Assembly (NCBI GenBank): GCA_002314145.1
Contig: DCCG01000022.1
Coordinates: 1-58,845 of the forward strand
DNA from: Thalassolituus sp. UBA1087
GTDB lineage: Bacteria; Pseudomonadota; Gammaproteobacteria; Pseudomonadales; Oceanobacteraceae
DNA length: 58,845 nucleotides
Reading direction: 5' to 3'
Part shown: piece by piece, positions 18,557 through 26,881 of the stretch
Layout of the letters: the number at the start of each line of letters is the position of its first letter
How positions within the stretch are numbered: position 1 is the stretch's first letter
Position numbers and translations under genes: made by a program
The notes under the pieces: model-generated
Database searches by the model: none
Told to the model about the DNA's origin: nothing
Seen by the model: only the letters and a program-made list of their open reading frames with translations

Positions 18557-19309
18557 TCAGCCAATCAGCGCACGCCCCAGCAGGTACACAGAATTCACGG
18601 CCAGCAGAACCATCATCACGCGGAAGAAGAGCACGCTGTCGACCCGTTTGGATAACCAGCGCCCCAGCCAGGTGCCGATAAAAGCCAGCGGGATCAGCAG
18701 CAGCGTCAGAGTGCCGATTTCCGGGTTGAGCAGCCCCAGATATCCGTAAGGAATCAGCTTGATGGCGTTCATCACACCGAACGCCACGGCCATCTGGCCC
18801 AGGTAATAGTCCTTGCTTATTTTCTGCGTCAGGTAGTAAGCCTGCATAGGCGCGGCACCGGCATGGGCCAGCACACTGCCGACACCGCCCAGCGCCCCCA
18901 GAAAGTGGGCTTTGAGCGGGCCACTGGCCGCGTCAGGCTGCTTCCCGGCGCCGCCCAGAACCGGCCAGCGACGCTGCGCCAGCACCCAGATGCCCATCAG
19001 TCCGATAATCGCCTGCACGCCACGCTCATCCACCACATCCAGCAGTGCAGCACCAGCAAAAATGCCAATCACAATGCCCGGCACCACCGGTTTCAGCAGA
19101 CGCCAGCTGAAGTAATGCCGGTAAATGCGGATGGTCAGAACATCCATCAGCAGAAGAATCGGCAGCAGAATCCCGATGGCTTTTTCACCACCGATGAAGG
19201 GCGCCATCATGGGGACCGCCACCACGCCGATACCACCACCAAAACCCGATTTGGAGATACCTGTGATCAGCACGCCCACGACGGTGATCAGAATAAACGT
19301 AAGATCCAC
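18557..19309 (-). CDS. TauE/SafE family membrane permease
   Basis: A 250-residue membrane protein with about eight hydrophobic segments. It begins FILITVVGVLITGISKSGFGGG, the glycine-rich first-helix motif of the TauE/SafE (DUF81) family, and the motif recurs in the second half (LGALGGVGSVLAHAGAAPM). Members export sulfite, sulfoacetate or related organic anions, but the substrate cannot be told from the sequence. It converges with the GcvR-like gene and lies 34 bases downstream of the pirin gene on the same strand, so the two are probably co-transcribed. Confidence 0.9.
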   Translation of the reverse strand: MDLTFILITVVGVLITGISKSGFGGGIGVVAVPMMAPFIGGEKAIGILLPILLLMDVLTIRIYRHYFSWRLLKPVVPGIVIGIFAGAALLDVVDERGVQAIIGLMGIWVLAQRRWPVLGGAGKQPDAASGPLKAHFLGALGGVGSVLAHAGAAPMQAYYLTQKISKDYYLGQMAVAFGVMNAIKLIPYGYLGLLNPEIGTLTLLLIPLAFIGTWLGRWLSKRVDSVLFFRVMMVLLAVNSVYLLGRALIG

Positions 19310-19343
19310 AACTGCCCTTAATGAAAAATATACAAACGGTGCG

Positions 19344-20072
19344 TCAACGGACGGCGCCCGGTAAATCGAACAACAGTGCTTCCGCCTGATGTTCAGCCAT
19401 CAGCGTCAGCTGAGTTTCACAATCCACTGCGACCCCGTCGCCCTCTTCCAGCACCAGATGAGAGGCATCTTCTGCCACCGATGGATCAATATTAAGCAGC
19501 AGCGGGCCACGGATAACATGCAGATAATAGCGGCGCTCGGGATCCAGCGGGTGCTGTACGGTTTCTGCCGTCAGCCGCACATGATTCAGCGCCGCATCCT
19601 GCCTTATTTTCAGCGTGCCGTCACGACCATCAGCCGTAACCACCGGCTGCACAGGTTGTTTATAAGCGAACGAAGTTTGCTGGTATCCGGGTTCGGTTGC
19701 GGTTTCATCCGGCTCAATCCAGATCTGCAGAAAATGCAGGGGCTCAGTCTCTGACGGGTTGTATTCACTGTGGCGGATGCCACGCCCGGCGGACATCAGC
19801 TGAAATTCACCGGCCGGCAAAATCGCTTCCTGTCCGGTGGAATCTTTATGGGCAATCTGCCCTTCCAGCACATAGCTGATGATTTCCATATTGCGGTGGC
19901 CATGGGTGGAAAACCCGGTCCCCGGCGCAACGCGGTCATCGTTTATGACCCGCAGTACTGAAAAACCCGTGTAGTGCGGGTCGTAATACTCGCCGAAAGA
20001 AAAGGTATGCGCACTGCGCAACCAACCAAAATCTGCCCGTCCCCGGTCACAGGCCGCCCGTAAGGTTATCAT
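19344..20072 (-). CDS. Pirin family protein (YhhW-like)
   Basis: A 242-residue bicupin. The N-terminal cupin has GFSTHGHRNMEIISYVLEG (about residues 53-71) and then GEFQLMSAGRGIRHSEYN, giving the His-His-His-Glu type metal site of pirins. The C-terminal cupin is degenerate, as usual. Several bacterial members oxidise quercetin in vitro, but the physiological substrate is generally unknown. The start MITLRAACDRG fits the family. It probably forms an operon with the TauE-type permease. A second, different pirin lies at 57125-57964. Confidence 0.93.
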   Translation of the reverse strand: MITLRAACDRGRADFGWLRSAHTFSFGEYYDPHYTGFSVLRVINDDRVAPGTGFSTHGHRNMEIISYVLEGQIAHKDSTGQEAILPAGEFQLMSAGRGIRHSEYNPSETEPLHFLQIWIEPDETATEPGYQQTSFAYKQPVQPVVTADGRDGTLKIRQDAALNHVRLTAETVQHPLDPERRYYLHVIRGPLLLNIDPSVAEDASHLVLEEGDGVAVDCETQLTLMAEHQAEALLFDLPGAVR

Positions 20073-20217
20073 AATCTGCTCCGCTCACTCTGTATCTGCC
20101 GTACTTACGACCCGTAGCTGCCGTGCAAGGTTCTGTTCCGGCAGTGATACCGCCACAGACAAGACTCCGCGCCGGCTCTGTGAAATACTCCGCACTCATT
20201 TTCTGTACGGAACGTCT

Positions 20218-21156
20218 GTGCCCTCTTCTTCCCGCATCATTCATCACCCGGTCCCTGACCCTCAGCCTGCGGGCCATTCAGTGAAAGCCGACCTGCTGCT
20301 GGTTGGCGTGACGCTGCTGGCGGCTCTGGGCTGGCTGTTCTCCAAACAGGCGCTGAATGAATTCCCGCCGCTGTTATTTCTTGGCAGCCGGTTTCTGTTG
20401 GCGGGTCTGATTCTGGTCATCCCCGGGCATCGTGCACTGTTTCGTCTGACACTCTCTCAATGGCGCGTATCGGCCACCGTAGGCCTGGTCTTTGGCGCGG
20501 CCATGTCATTCTGGATACTCGGTCTGTTTCACGCCCACAGCCTCGCCGAAGGCGCGTTTATCACCAGTCTGGCGGTCGTGCTGGTGCCCCTGCTCAGCCT
20601 GATTTTGTTCCGTGAAGCACCGCCACGGGTATTCTGGATTGCCCTGCCCCTGGCGGTCGCCGGACTGGCCTTACTGTCATTGCAGCACGGTTTTTCCCCG
20701 GACCCGGGACAACTGCTGTTTCTGGCGGCAGCCCTGCTGCTGTCTCTTACCTTTATCCTGAATGGCCGTGCCGCGGCACGTATTCCGGCACTGGCGCTGA
20801 GCGCTGTTCAGTTGTTGGTGGTCGGCCTGCTGTGTCTGTCATTATCGGCCTTCAGTGAAGACTGGCCGCAGGCTTTCACCCCAACGATGTGGCTGTGGCT
20901 CGGCCTGAGTCTGACACTGGGTACCGCCGTACGCTTTCTGCTGCAGACCTATGCCCAGGGGTTGACGTCTCCCAGCCATGCGGCAGTCATTATGATTCTG
21001 GAACCCGTCTGGACCACACTGCTCGCCTTCCTCTGGTTCGGCGAACACCTGAGCCTGCCACAGATGGCCGGCTGTTCACTGATTTTCAGTGCCCTGCTGG
21101 TCAATCGCTGGCAGGCCGTGTATCGCCTGTTTGTCCGCCGCCCATCAGACGGCTGA
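20218..21156 (+). CDS. DMT-superfamily (EamA) transporter
   Basis: A protein of up to 312 residues with ten predicted membrane helices in two EamA repeats. The first repeat contains FLGSRFLLAGLIL and the second ends AAVIMILEPVWTTLLAFLWFGEHLS, the classic EamA motif. The frame begins at a GTG (20218). A GTG at 20281 would remove a poorly conserved Pro/His-rich leader and start just before the first helix, and may be the true start; neither has a good ribosome site. It is divergent from the pirin gene and converges with the nitroreductase, whose end is only nine bases away. Substrates of this family are metabolites or amino acids and cannot be assigned here. Confidence 0.9.
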   Translation: MPSSSRIIHHPVPDPQPAGHSVKADLLLVGVTLLAALGWLFSKQALNEFPPLLFLGSRFLLAGLILVIPGHRALFRLTLSQWRVSATVGLVFGAAMSFWILGLFHAHSLAEGAFITSLAVVLVPLLSLILFREAPPRVFWIALPLAVAGLALLSLQHGFSPDPGQLLFLAAALLLSLTFILNGRAAARIPALALSAVQLLVVGLLCLSLSAFSEDWPQAFTPTMWLWLGLSLTLGTAVRFLLQTYAQGLTSPSHAAVIMILEPVWTTLLAFLWFGEHLSLPQMAGCSLIFSALLVNRWQAVYRLFVRRPSDG

Positions 21157-21165
21157 CTGACAGGC

Positions 21166-21807
21166 TCAGCTGAAGCTGTGAGCCTGGCCCGGACGCGCAT
21201 CCAGAACCGTTACTTCACCGGCACTCAGACGGGGCTTACGCGCCCAGTTACCTTCACGGGCATAGCCCAGAGTTACCATCATGGCGACATCGTACTGATC
21301 GCCAATGTTGAATGTCTGTTTCAGACGTGCGGCATCAAACCCGATCATAGGGCCGGTGGCCAGACCTTTCGCGGTTGCCGCAGTCATCAGATTCATGGTC
21401 GCCATTGATGCTGAGCGCAGGGCTTCGTCATGACACTTCTGTGCATCACCGGCGTAGCTGCCGTTCACCGCATTGACCATATAATCACCGGCCTGCTGCG
21501 GGTAGACACCGGCATCCACACCGCGCTGAGCAATTTCCGGCATTTTCTTGTGTCCGTCATTATCGGCCAGCACCAGAACCACCACGGGCGCATCCGCGAC
21601 CTTTTGCTGACCAAAAGCGATCTCTTTCAGGGTTTCTTTGGCGTCAGGATCTGTCACCACCAGATAACGGGTGTGCTGAATGTTAAACGCCGTGGGAGCT
21701 TCCTGAGCATAAGTCAGAATATCCAGCACTTCGTCCGTGGATACGGGCCGGGTCGTATCAAAGAAGTTAACTGAGGTACGGCCGGTCATGGCGTCAAAAG
21801 CATTCAT
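21166..21807 (-). CDS. Nitroreductase family FMN flavoprotein
   Basis: A 213-residue enzyme when started at the ATG at 21807-21805, which has GGAG eight bases upstream; the longer frame from 21846 adds 13 residues without family character. The N-terminus (RTSVNFFDTTRPVSTDEVLDIL) has the arginine-serine FMN phosphate contact, followed by EAPTAFNIQHTRYLVV. The centre has SMATMNLMTAATAKGLATGPMIGFD and the C-terminus VTLGYAREGNWARKPR, both typical of the oxygen-insensitive nitroreductase fold. Such enzymes reduce nitro compounds, quinones or similar substrates with NAD(P)H. It is divergent from a LysR regulator, which suggests direct control. Confidence 0.93.
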   Translation of the reverse strand: MNAFDAMTGRTSVNFFDTTRPVSTDEVLDILTYAQEAPTAFNIQHTRYLVVTDPDAKETLKEIAFGQQKVADAPVVVLVLADNDGHKKMPEIAQRGVDAGVYPQQAGDYMVNAVNGSYAGDAQKCHDEALRSASMATMNLMTAATAKGLATGPMIGFDAARLKQTFNIGDQYDVAMMVTLGYAREGNWARKPRLSAGEVTVLDARPGQAHSFS

Positions 21808-21928
21808 AAAACATCTCCAGTGGTTGATGGGTATCGTCAGATGCAACTATTTTAATTCGCTAACGTCGATATAAAAGCGCATAATTTCGCGATGAGTCTT
21901 CGATTTTTACGAACCGACTGAGGTGACT
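21808..21928. promoter_or_regulatory. Divergent control region, nitroreductase / LysR
   Basis: The 121-base gap between two divergent genes is AT-rich (TATTTTAATTCGC and TATAAAAGCGC). It should hold both promoters and the LysR operator. Two similar boxes, AATTCGCTAACG and AATTTCGCGATG, lie 26 bases apart and may be binding half-sites, but no clean T-N11-A palindrome stands out. Confidence 0.45.
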
Positions 21929-22852
21929 ATGAAAACAACTCTGGAACAGTGGCGCATGTTTAAGGCCGTGGTCGAGCACGGCGGATATGCACAGGCAGCG
22001 GATGCCATTCATAAAAGCCAGTCCACCATCAGTTATGGCGTGCACAAACTGCAGGAACAGCTGGGTGTGCAGCTGCTGGAAGTCGAGGGCCGTAAGGCAG
22101 TATTGACGGATCACGGCAAGATTCTGCTGCAGCGCGCGGATCAGTTGCTGGATCAGGCCGAAAACCTGGACAAAGTCGCCGACTCGCTGAGCAGCGGTGT
22201 GGAGCCGCTGGTGCATCTGGCGCTGGATATGGTGTTTCCTTACGAGCAGCTGTTCTGTGTACTGCAGCAGTTTTCACTGCAGTACCCCAATACCCGCGTG
22301 GAGCTGGAAGAGTTTGTGCTCAGTGGCGGCAACGAAATGCTGGCAGAAGGCATGATTGACCTGCTGGTTACCCCCAAAGTCCCCGCCGGCTACAGCGGCG
22401 AGCACATCTTCCGGGCCAAATTTATTCCGGTATCCAGCCCGGATCATCCGCTGCAGCATCTTGGCCGCGGTGTCACCTATGACGATCTCACCCAGCATCG
22501 CCAGGTGGTACTGCGCGATTCCAGCAAAAAAGCGCGCGAAGATTCCGGCTGGCTGGGGGCCCACCAGCGCTGGACGGTGGCCCACTTCAGTACCAGCCTG
22601 AATATTATCCGCCGCGGTCTGGCGTACGCCTGGGTGCCTGAACATATTATTCACCGCGAACTGGCCAGCGGCGATCTGTGTCAGTTACCGATGGAAGTGG
22701 AAGCCGCCCGGTATGCCGACCTCTATCTGGTGAAGGCCCACGGTGATCTGAGCGGTCCGGCCACCAACACACTGGCGGCCTTACTGGCACATTACTCGTC
22801 GCTGGATGCCGATGAACTGGAATTGCCCGAGGATGCCCAACGCGATGAATGA
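21929..22852 (+). CDS. LysR family transcriptional regulator
   Basis: A 307-residue regulator from the ATG at 21929, with GAGGTG five bases upstream; a GTG at 21923 overlaps that ribosome site. The N-terminal winged helix-turn-helix reads TLEQWRMFKAVVEHGGYAQAADAIHKSQSTISY (about 3-35) and is followed by the linker helix. The C-terminal part (about 90-290) is the substrate-binding domain. The regulator is divergent from the nitroreductase, the usual arrangement with a controlled target gene. Its stop overlaps the start of a small membrane protein gene at 22845, so the two are coupled. The effector is unknown. Confidence 0.95.
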   Translation: MKTTLEQWRMFKAVVEHGGYAQAADAIHKSQSTISYGVHKLQEQLGVQLLEVEGRKAVLTDHGKILLQRADQLLDQAENLDKVADSLSSGVEPLVHLALDMVFPYEQLFCVLQQFSLQYPNTRVELEEFVLSGGNEMLAEGMIDLLVTPKVPAGYSGEHIFRAKFIPVSSPDHPLQHLGRGVTYDDLTQHRQVVLRDSSKKAREDSGWLGAHQRWTVAHFSTSLNIIRRGLAYAWVPEHIIHRELASGDLCQLPMEVEAARYADLYLVKAHGDLSGPATNTLAALLAHYSSLDADELELPEDAQRDE

Positions 22853-23057
22853 TACCTCTGCCCTGCTGTTTACCGGCCTGTTGTTCAGCTCTATTGGCAT
22901 GGGCTATCTGGTCTATGGCAAGCGCCAGAAGCACAAAATCGCCTTCTATACCGGTATCGGACTGATCGTCTATCCCTACTTTGTCAGCTCAGTGCCAGTG
23001 CTGATCGCTTTGGGCATTGGCCTGATGCTGGTGCCCCGGTTTGTGAATCCGGACTGA
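22845..23057 (+). CDS. Small two-helix membrane protein of unknown function
   Basis: A 70-residue hydrophobic protein that starts at the ATG inside the last codons of the LysR gene (8-base overlap), with GAGGAT upstream. It has two membrane segments, LLFTGLLFSSIGMGYLVYG and a second hydrophobic stretch from about residue 30 to 65, joined by a basic KRQKHK loop, and ends RFVNPD. Short proteins of this pattern are common in gammaproteobacteria as conserved hypothetical genes. Translational coupling to the regulator is visible; function is not known. Confidence 0.75.
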   Translation: MNDTSALLFTGLLFSSIGMGYLVYGKRQKHKIAFYTGIGLIVYPYFVSSVPVLIALGIGLMLVPRFVNPD

Positions 23058-23187
23058 GCACCAGGGCCTGACACGGTGATGACCGGATCAGGCACTGACT
23101 TGTGAGCTTTGATCATTGCTCTGTTGCTCTGGGTTTGCCATTATCCGGCTCCACAGCTTTCAGTCAGATATCAGAGAGACACCACCC

Positions 23188-23943
23188 ATGTATCAGGATA
23201 TTACCTATAACGTCGAAGACGGCATCGCAGTCATTACCATTAACCGTCCCAAGGTCCTGAATGCCATCCGCATCCAGACCTATGATGACATTATTGATGC
23301 GCTGTACAGCAGTGATAAAAATGATGATGTCAGCGTGGTGGTTATGACCGGCGCAGAGGGTCGCTTCACCGCCGGTAACGATCTGTCGGACCTGCTGCCC
23401 CCCAGCGATATCAGTGAGCTGAAAAAACGGGTCGGCGGTATTTTTGATGCCTTTGCCCAACTGAGCAAACCTCTGATTATCGCTCAGGAAGGCGTCGCCA
23501 TCGGTATTGGTGCCAACATGCTGCTGCACGCTGATATTGCCTACGCCGGCAAAAGCATCCGCTACAGCCTGCCATTCGCCAAAATCGGGGTGACCTCTGA
23601 AGGCGCCTGCTCAGTCCTGCTGGCTGAAGCTATCGGCCCCAAACGAGCGAATGAGCTGCTCTATACCGGCCGTTTCTTTACCGCCGAAGAAGCTGAAAAC
23701 TGGGGCCTGCTGACCGCCATGACAGAGGACGGCAAAGCTCTGGAAACCGCCATGGCCACCGCCCGTGATCTGCTGAAAAACTCCCAGGGCTCGATCCGTT
23801 CGATCAAAAAGCTGGGTAAAGCCGAAGGCCACGAAGCACGCGTACACAAAGCCGTGGAAGAAGAAATGCGGCTGTTCGCTGAACTGCTGGATACCCCGGA
23901 AACCCAGGCGCGCATTAACCACGTCCTTAAAGGCGGGAAATAA
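23188..23943 (+). CDS. Enoyl-CoA hydratase/isomerase family protein (crotonase)
   Basis: A 251-residue crotonase from the ATG at 23188 (MYQDITYNVEDGIAVITINRP); the frame is open 24 codons further up but without family sequence. The oxyanion-hole motifs are GAEGRFTAGNDLSDL and QEGVAIGIGANMLLHADIAYAG. The glutamate in GVTSEGACSVLLAEAIG (about residue 133) lies in the usual active-site region, and the pattern is closer to isomerase-type (PaaG/ECI) members than to FadB-like hydratases. It would act on acyl-CoA esters in the cytoplasm. It stands alone, with a terminator shared with the convergent TRIC-type gene. The exact reaction cannot be assigned. Confidence 0.9.
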   Translation: MYQDITYNVEDGIAVITINRPKVLNAIRIQTYDDIIDALYSSDKNDDVSVVVMTGAEGRFTAGNDLSDLLPPSDISELKKRVGGIFDAFAQLSKPLIIAQEGVAIGIGANMLLHADIAYAGKSIRYSLPFAKIGVTSEGACSVLLAEAIGPKRANELLYTGRFFTAEEAENWGLLTAMTEDGKALETAMATARDLLKNSQGSIRSIKKLGKAEGHEARVHKAVEEEMRLFAELLDTPETQARINHVLKGGK

Positions 23944-24009
23944 CCGCCTTTAACTATGGCTTTAAAGCGTTGCGGCCAGCGCGCAGTGGGTAATATAAGA
24001 GAAAAAGAC

Positions 24010-24036
24010 AACGCGGCGGACCTGCACAGCCGCGTT
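24010..24036. terminator. Bidirectional hairpin between convergent genes
   Basis: AACGCGGC and GCCGCGTT form an 8-bp stem with an 11-base loop, flanked by GTTCTTATTT on the plus strand and by GTCTTTTTCTC on the minus strand. It lies between the crotonase gene and the TRIC-type channel gene, which converge here. Confidence 0.75.
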
Positions 24037-24040
24037 GTTC

Positions 24041-24661
24041 TTATTTGTACATATTCGGCAGTTTAATTTTGAATTTAATCGCCAGTGCCCGCAGGATAAA
24101 CGCCGTACAGAAGCCACCGATCAGATCGACGTTGGCTGCCAGACCCAGTTCGTGCAGAATCAGATACACCACCGACCCGGCCAGCGCGGTGGTAATGTAG
24201 AGTTCTTCATTCATCAGAGTCAGACTGCTGCGGCACAGAACATCACGGGCAATACCACCAAATGACGCCGTCATGACGCCCATGCAAACCGCAATCAGTG
24301 GTGTAGCACCAAATTTAAGCGCCACCTCTGTACCGGCCACCGCAAACAACGCCAACCCCACCGCATCCATCCATACCAGGGCCCGCGACAGCGAAGCCAG
24401 CATGGGGGTTACGAAATAGGTTACCGCCGAGGCAATCAAACAGATACTGATCCAGATTGGCTCACGTACCCAGAACACCGGCAGATGCCCCAGCACCAGA
24501 TCGCGCAACGTTCCGCCGCCAAGACCTGTCACCGTTCCGATCAGCATAAAACCGAGAATATCCATGCGCTGCCGGGCAGCATTCAGCGCACCGGAAACGG
24601 CGAAAACGGCCACAGCGGACAGACTCATAATATTGATGGCAGTAGTGATATCGAAGGCCAT
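24041..24661 (-). CDS. TRIC-type cation channel family protein (YadS/YicG-like)
   Basis: A 206-residue membrane protein with seven hydrophobic helices in two glycine-rich repeats. The repeats contain GTVTGLGGGTLRDLVLG (about residues 38-54) and GVMTASFGGIARDVLC (about 127-142), the GGG(T/I)xRD signature of the UPF0126 family. Family members from bacteria and archaea form trimeric potassium-permeable channels; some have been linked to glycine uptake. The gene stands alone, convergent with the crotonase. Confidence 0.92.
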   Translation of the reverse strand: MAFDITTAINIMSLSAVAVFAVSGALNAARQRMDILGFMLIGTVTGLGGGTLRDLVLGHLPVFWVREPIWISICLIASAVTYFVTPMLASLSRALVWMDAVGLALFAVAGTEVALKFGATPLIAVCMGVMTASFGGIARDVLCRSSLTLMNEELYITTALAGSVVYLILHELGLAANVDLIGGFCTAFILRALAIKFKIKLPNMYK

Positions 24662-24977
24662 ATTTACCTGACTGAGATATAAAACGAACAGTTCTGCTAT
24701 TTATAGCACCTGACCGGCGGATGCTACAGAAATCCGCTGCTCAACATCGGATTCCTTAAATTTCCGCCGTTCTGACTTATCAGGCCTGGTCCTGATGCCT
24801 GCGGCAAACATCTACTCAGAAACAAGCAGCTGCACCCTGAACAAGTACCGACCCTGACAAGCACATACCCCTAAATAGATATACCCTTCATCAAGGGTCC
24901 GCGTTAGCCTGCCTTTAATCTACAATCATGAAGAACCCGGGTCCTGAGCAATCAGACAGCACAAAAGCCAGAGCATT
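24662..24977. other. Intergenic stretch with one perfect palindrome
   Basis: This 316-base gap separates two divergent genes. The one clear structure is ACCCTTCATCAAGGGT at 24883-24898, a 6-bp inverted repeat with a four-base spacer, lying about 80 bases before the glutamine amidotransferase gene beside the AT-rich TAAATAGATATA. It could be an operator. No open frame of interest was seen. Confidence 0.4.
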
Positions 24978-25670
24978 ATGAAAGCAATTATCCTGCAACA
25001 CACAGACTACGAAGACGCCGGTTATGTTGAAACCTGGCTGGCGCAGCGCAACGCAGACGTTCAGCATGTGTATCTTTTCCAGCCTGAGCACGAATTTCCG
25101 GCGCCGGAAAGTTTTGATCTGCTGGTTATCTGTGGCGGCCCCATGGGCGCTTACGAAGAAGACAAGTACCCTTGGTTAATCAATGAGAAAGCCTTTATCC
25201 GCTCCGCCATCGAAGCAGATAAGAAAGTGTTGGGCCTGTGCCTCGGCGGTCAGCTGATTGCCTCTTGTCTGGGGGCAGAGATCCGTAAAAGTCCACAACC
25301 GGAAATCGGCTGGTTTGAACTGACGGCAGAAAATCAGGACGCAGACGTCTTTCATATTCCGCCATCCTTCCCGATTATGGAATGGCATTTTGATATGTTT
25401 GATCTGCCACCCGGCGCCACCCTGTTAGCCTCTTCCGCGGCCTGTAAAAACCAGATGTACCAGATCGGTAAAAACATCATGGGGACTCAATGCCATCCGG
25501 AAATGACCGCCCGGGATATTCTGTTTTTGATCGATACCTACCTGGCTGACTCCGGCAAGGCAGAAGGTATTCAGGATTACGACACCATTAAAAAAGGCGT
25601 TGATCTGTACGCCGCCAATGCCAATCAGTTGATGGCGGATATGCTGGTTTATCTGACTCAGGATTTGTAA
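24978..25670 (+). CDS. Class I glutamine amidotransferase-like protein
   Basis: A 230-residue stand-alone GATase1 domain. Cys88 in VLGLCLGGQLIA is the nucleophile, and His173 and Glu175 in GTQCHPEMT complete the triad; the early GGPMGAYEED motif forms the oxyanion hole. The protein resembles the YfeJ-like or GuaA-type N-terminal domain family without a synthetase partner. Such proteins may hydrolyse glutamine or gamma-glutamyl compounds; the acceptor is unknown. It is a single gene with a strong terminator 30 bases downstream that is shared with the convergent adenine deaminase gene. Confidence 0.92.
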   Translation: MKAIILQHTDYEDAGYVETWLAQRNADVQHVYLFQPEHEFPAPESFDLLVICGGPMGAYEEDKYPWLINEKAFIRSAIEADKKVLGLCLGGQLIASCLGAEIRKSPQPEIGWFELTAENQDADVFHIPPSFPIMEWHFDMFDLPPGATLLASSAACKNQMYQIGKNIMGTQCHPEMTARDILFLIDTYLADSGKAEGIQDYDTIKKGVDLYAANANQLMADMLVYLTQDL

Positions 25671-25700
25671 AAAGCCATCTGAATCAAAGATAAAACCCAT

Positions 25701-25741
25701 AAAAAACGCGCCTGAGTCTGAACAGACCCGGCGCGTTTTTT
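25701..25741. terminator. Strong bidirectional terminator
   Basis: AAAAAACGCGCC and GGCGCGTTTTTT form a long GC-centred stem with A/T tracts at both feet, and the inner part TCTGAACAGA folds further. It lies between the convergent glutamine amidotransferase and adenine deaminase genes. Confidence 0.9.
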
Positions 25742-25784
25742 ATTTCTTAACGATTTCCCGCTGGTGCGCTCACGCTGTCAGATT

Positions 25785-26834
25785 TCAGCCCGCACACACG
25801 ACTGCGAGTTTTTCCATCCACACCGCTTTCTGTTCATCACCAACAAAACTGGCGTTCAGACTATTGGCTGCCAGATGTGCGGCCTGCTGACGGGTCATCC
25901 CCAGGTTATCCGCCAGTGACTGATAGTTCGCTAACAGATAGCCACCAAAAAAGGCCGGATCATCGGCATTAACGGTGACACAGAGTCCGCGCTCAAGCAG
26001 TTTAAGAATCGGATGCTGGCTCATATGTTCATACACTTTCAGTCGTGTATTCGATAACGGGCAAACCGTCAGTGGCATATTGGCGGCAGCCAGCCGGTTC
26101 ATCATGGTTTCACTGTCGGTACAGCGCACACCGTGGTCAATACGCTGCACATCCAGATAATCCAGGGCACCTTCGATGTAGGATACCGGACCTTCTTCAC
26201 CGGCATGGGCCACCCGCTTTAAGCCCATACGTCTGGCTTCGGCAAATACTTCTGAAAATTTTTCCGGCGGGTTGCCAACTTCAGAGGAGTCCAGGCCAAC
26301 ACCGATAAAATGTTCCATATAGGGCTCAGCCTGATTCAGGGTGGCAAAGGCTTCATCTTCTGGTAAATGCCGTAAAAAACACAGAATCAGTCCATAGCTG
26401 ATGCCCAGTTTCTGTTCACCATCTTTTAATGCCCGGGTAATCCCCTTAATGACCACACCAATATCAATGCCGCGCTCTGTGTGCGTCTGCGGATCAAAGA
26501 ATGGCTCGACATGCACCACACCTTCCGCGTGACATTGCTGCAGATAGGCCCAGGTAAGATCGTAAAAATCCTGTTCGTGAATTAATACACCGGCACACTG
26601 GTAATAAATATCCAGAAAAGACTGCAGATTAGTAAAGTCGTACGCTTTTTTGATTTCTTCCACACTGGCATAAGGCAATTCAATCTGATTGCGTTCCGCC
26701 AGTTTAAACATCAGTTCCGGTTCCAGAGACCCTTCCAGATGCAGGTGCAGTTCGGCTTTGGGCAGCGCCGTTAAAAATTCCGTATCAGCCACGGCATCCG
26801 CTGCAGACACTGCAATATTAAATTGATTCGTCAT
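25785..26834 (-). CDS. Adenine deaminase of the adenosine-deaminase superfamily
   Basis: A 349-residue zinc hydrolase from the ATG at 26834, with GGAGA four bases upstream. His30-Leu-His32 in ELHLHLEGSLEPELMF bind metal, VAHAGEEGP carries the third His and the catalytic Glu, and TVNADDPAFFGGY carries the Asp pair. The stretch HVEPFFDPQTHTERG and the motif GLDSSEVGNPP are those of the fungal/pseudomonad adenine deaminase branch rather than true adenosine deaminase, so adenine to hypoxanthine plus ammonia is the likely reaction. It lies 47 bases downstream of the oxygenase gene on the same strand. Together with the BMP-type binding protein further upstream this suggests purine use. The branch assignment rests on remembered motifs. 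Confidence 0.9.
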   Translation of the reverse strand: MTNQFNIAVSAADAVADTEFLTALPKAELHLHLEGSLEPELMFKLAERNQIELPYASVEEIKKAYDFTNLQSFLDIYYQCAGVLIHEQDFYDLTWAYLQQCHAEGVVHVEPFFDPQTHTERGIDIGVVIKGITRALKDGEQKLGISYGLILCFLRHLPEDEAFATLNQAEPYMEHFIGVGLDSSEVGNPPEKFSEVFAEARRMGLKRVAHAGEEGPVSYIEGALDYLDVQRIDHGVRCTDSETMMNRLAAANMPLTVCPLSNTRLKVYEHMSQHPILKLLERGLCVTVNADDPAFFGGYLLANYQSLADNLGMTRQQAAHLAANSLNASFVGDEQKAVWMEKLAVVCAG

Positions 26835-26881
26835 AGTTTCTCCAAAGCAAAGCGGCACCTCCTGTGCCGCTTTATTCAGTT

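Noticed and set aside
25785..26834. Adenosine deaminase as the name of this gene
   Set aside because: The motifs FFDPQTHTERG and GLDSSEVGNPP point to the adenine deaminase branch.
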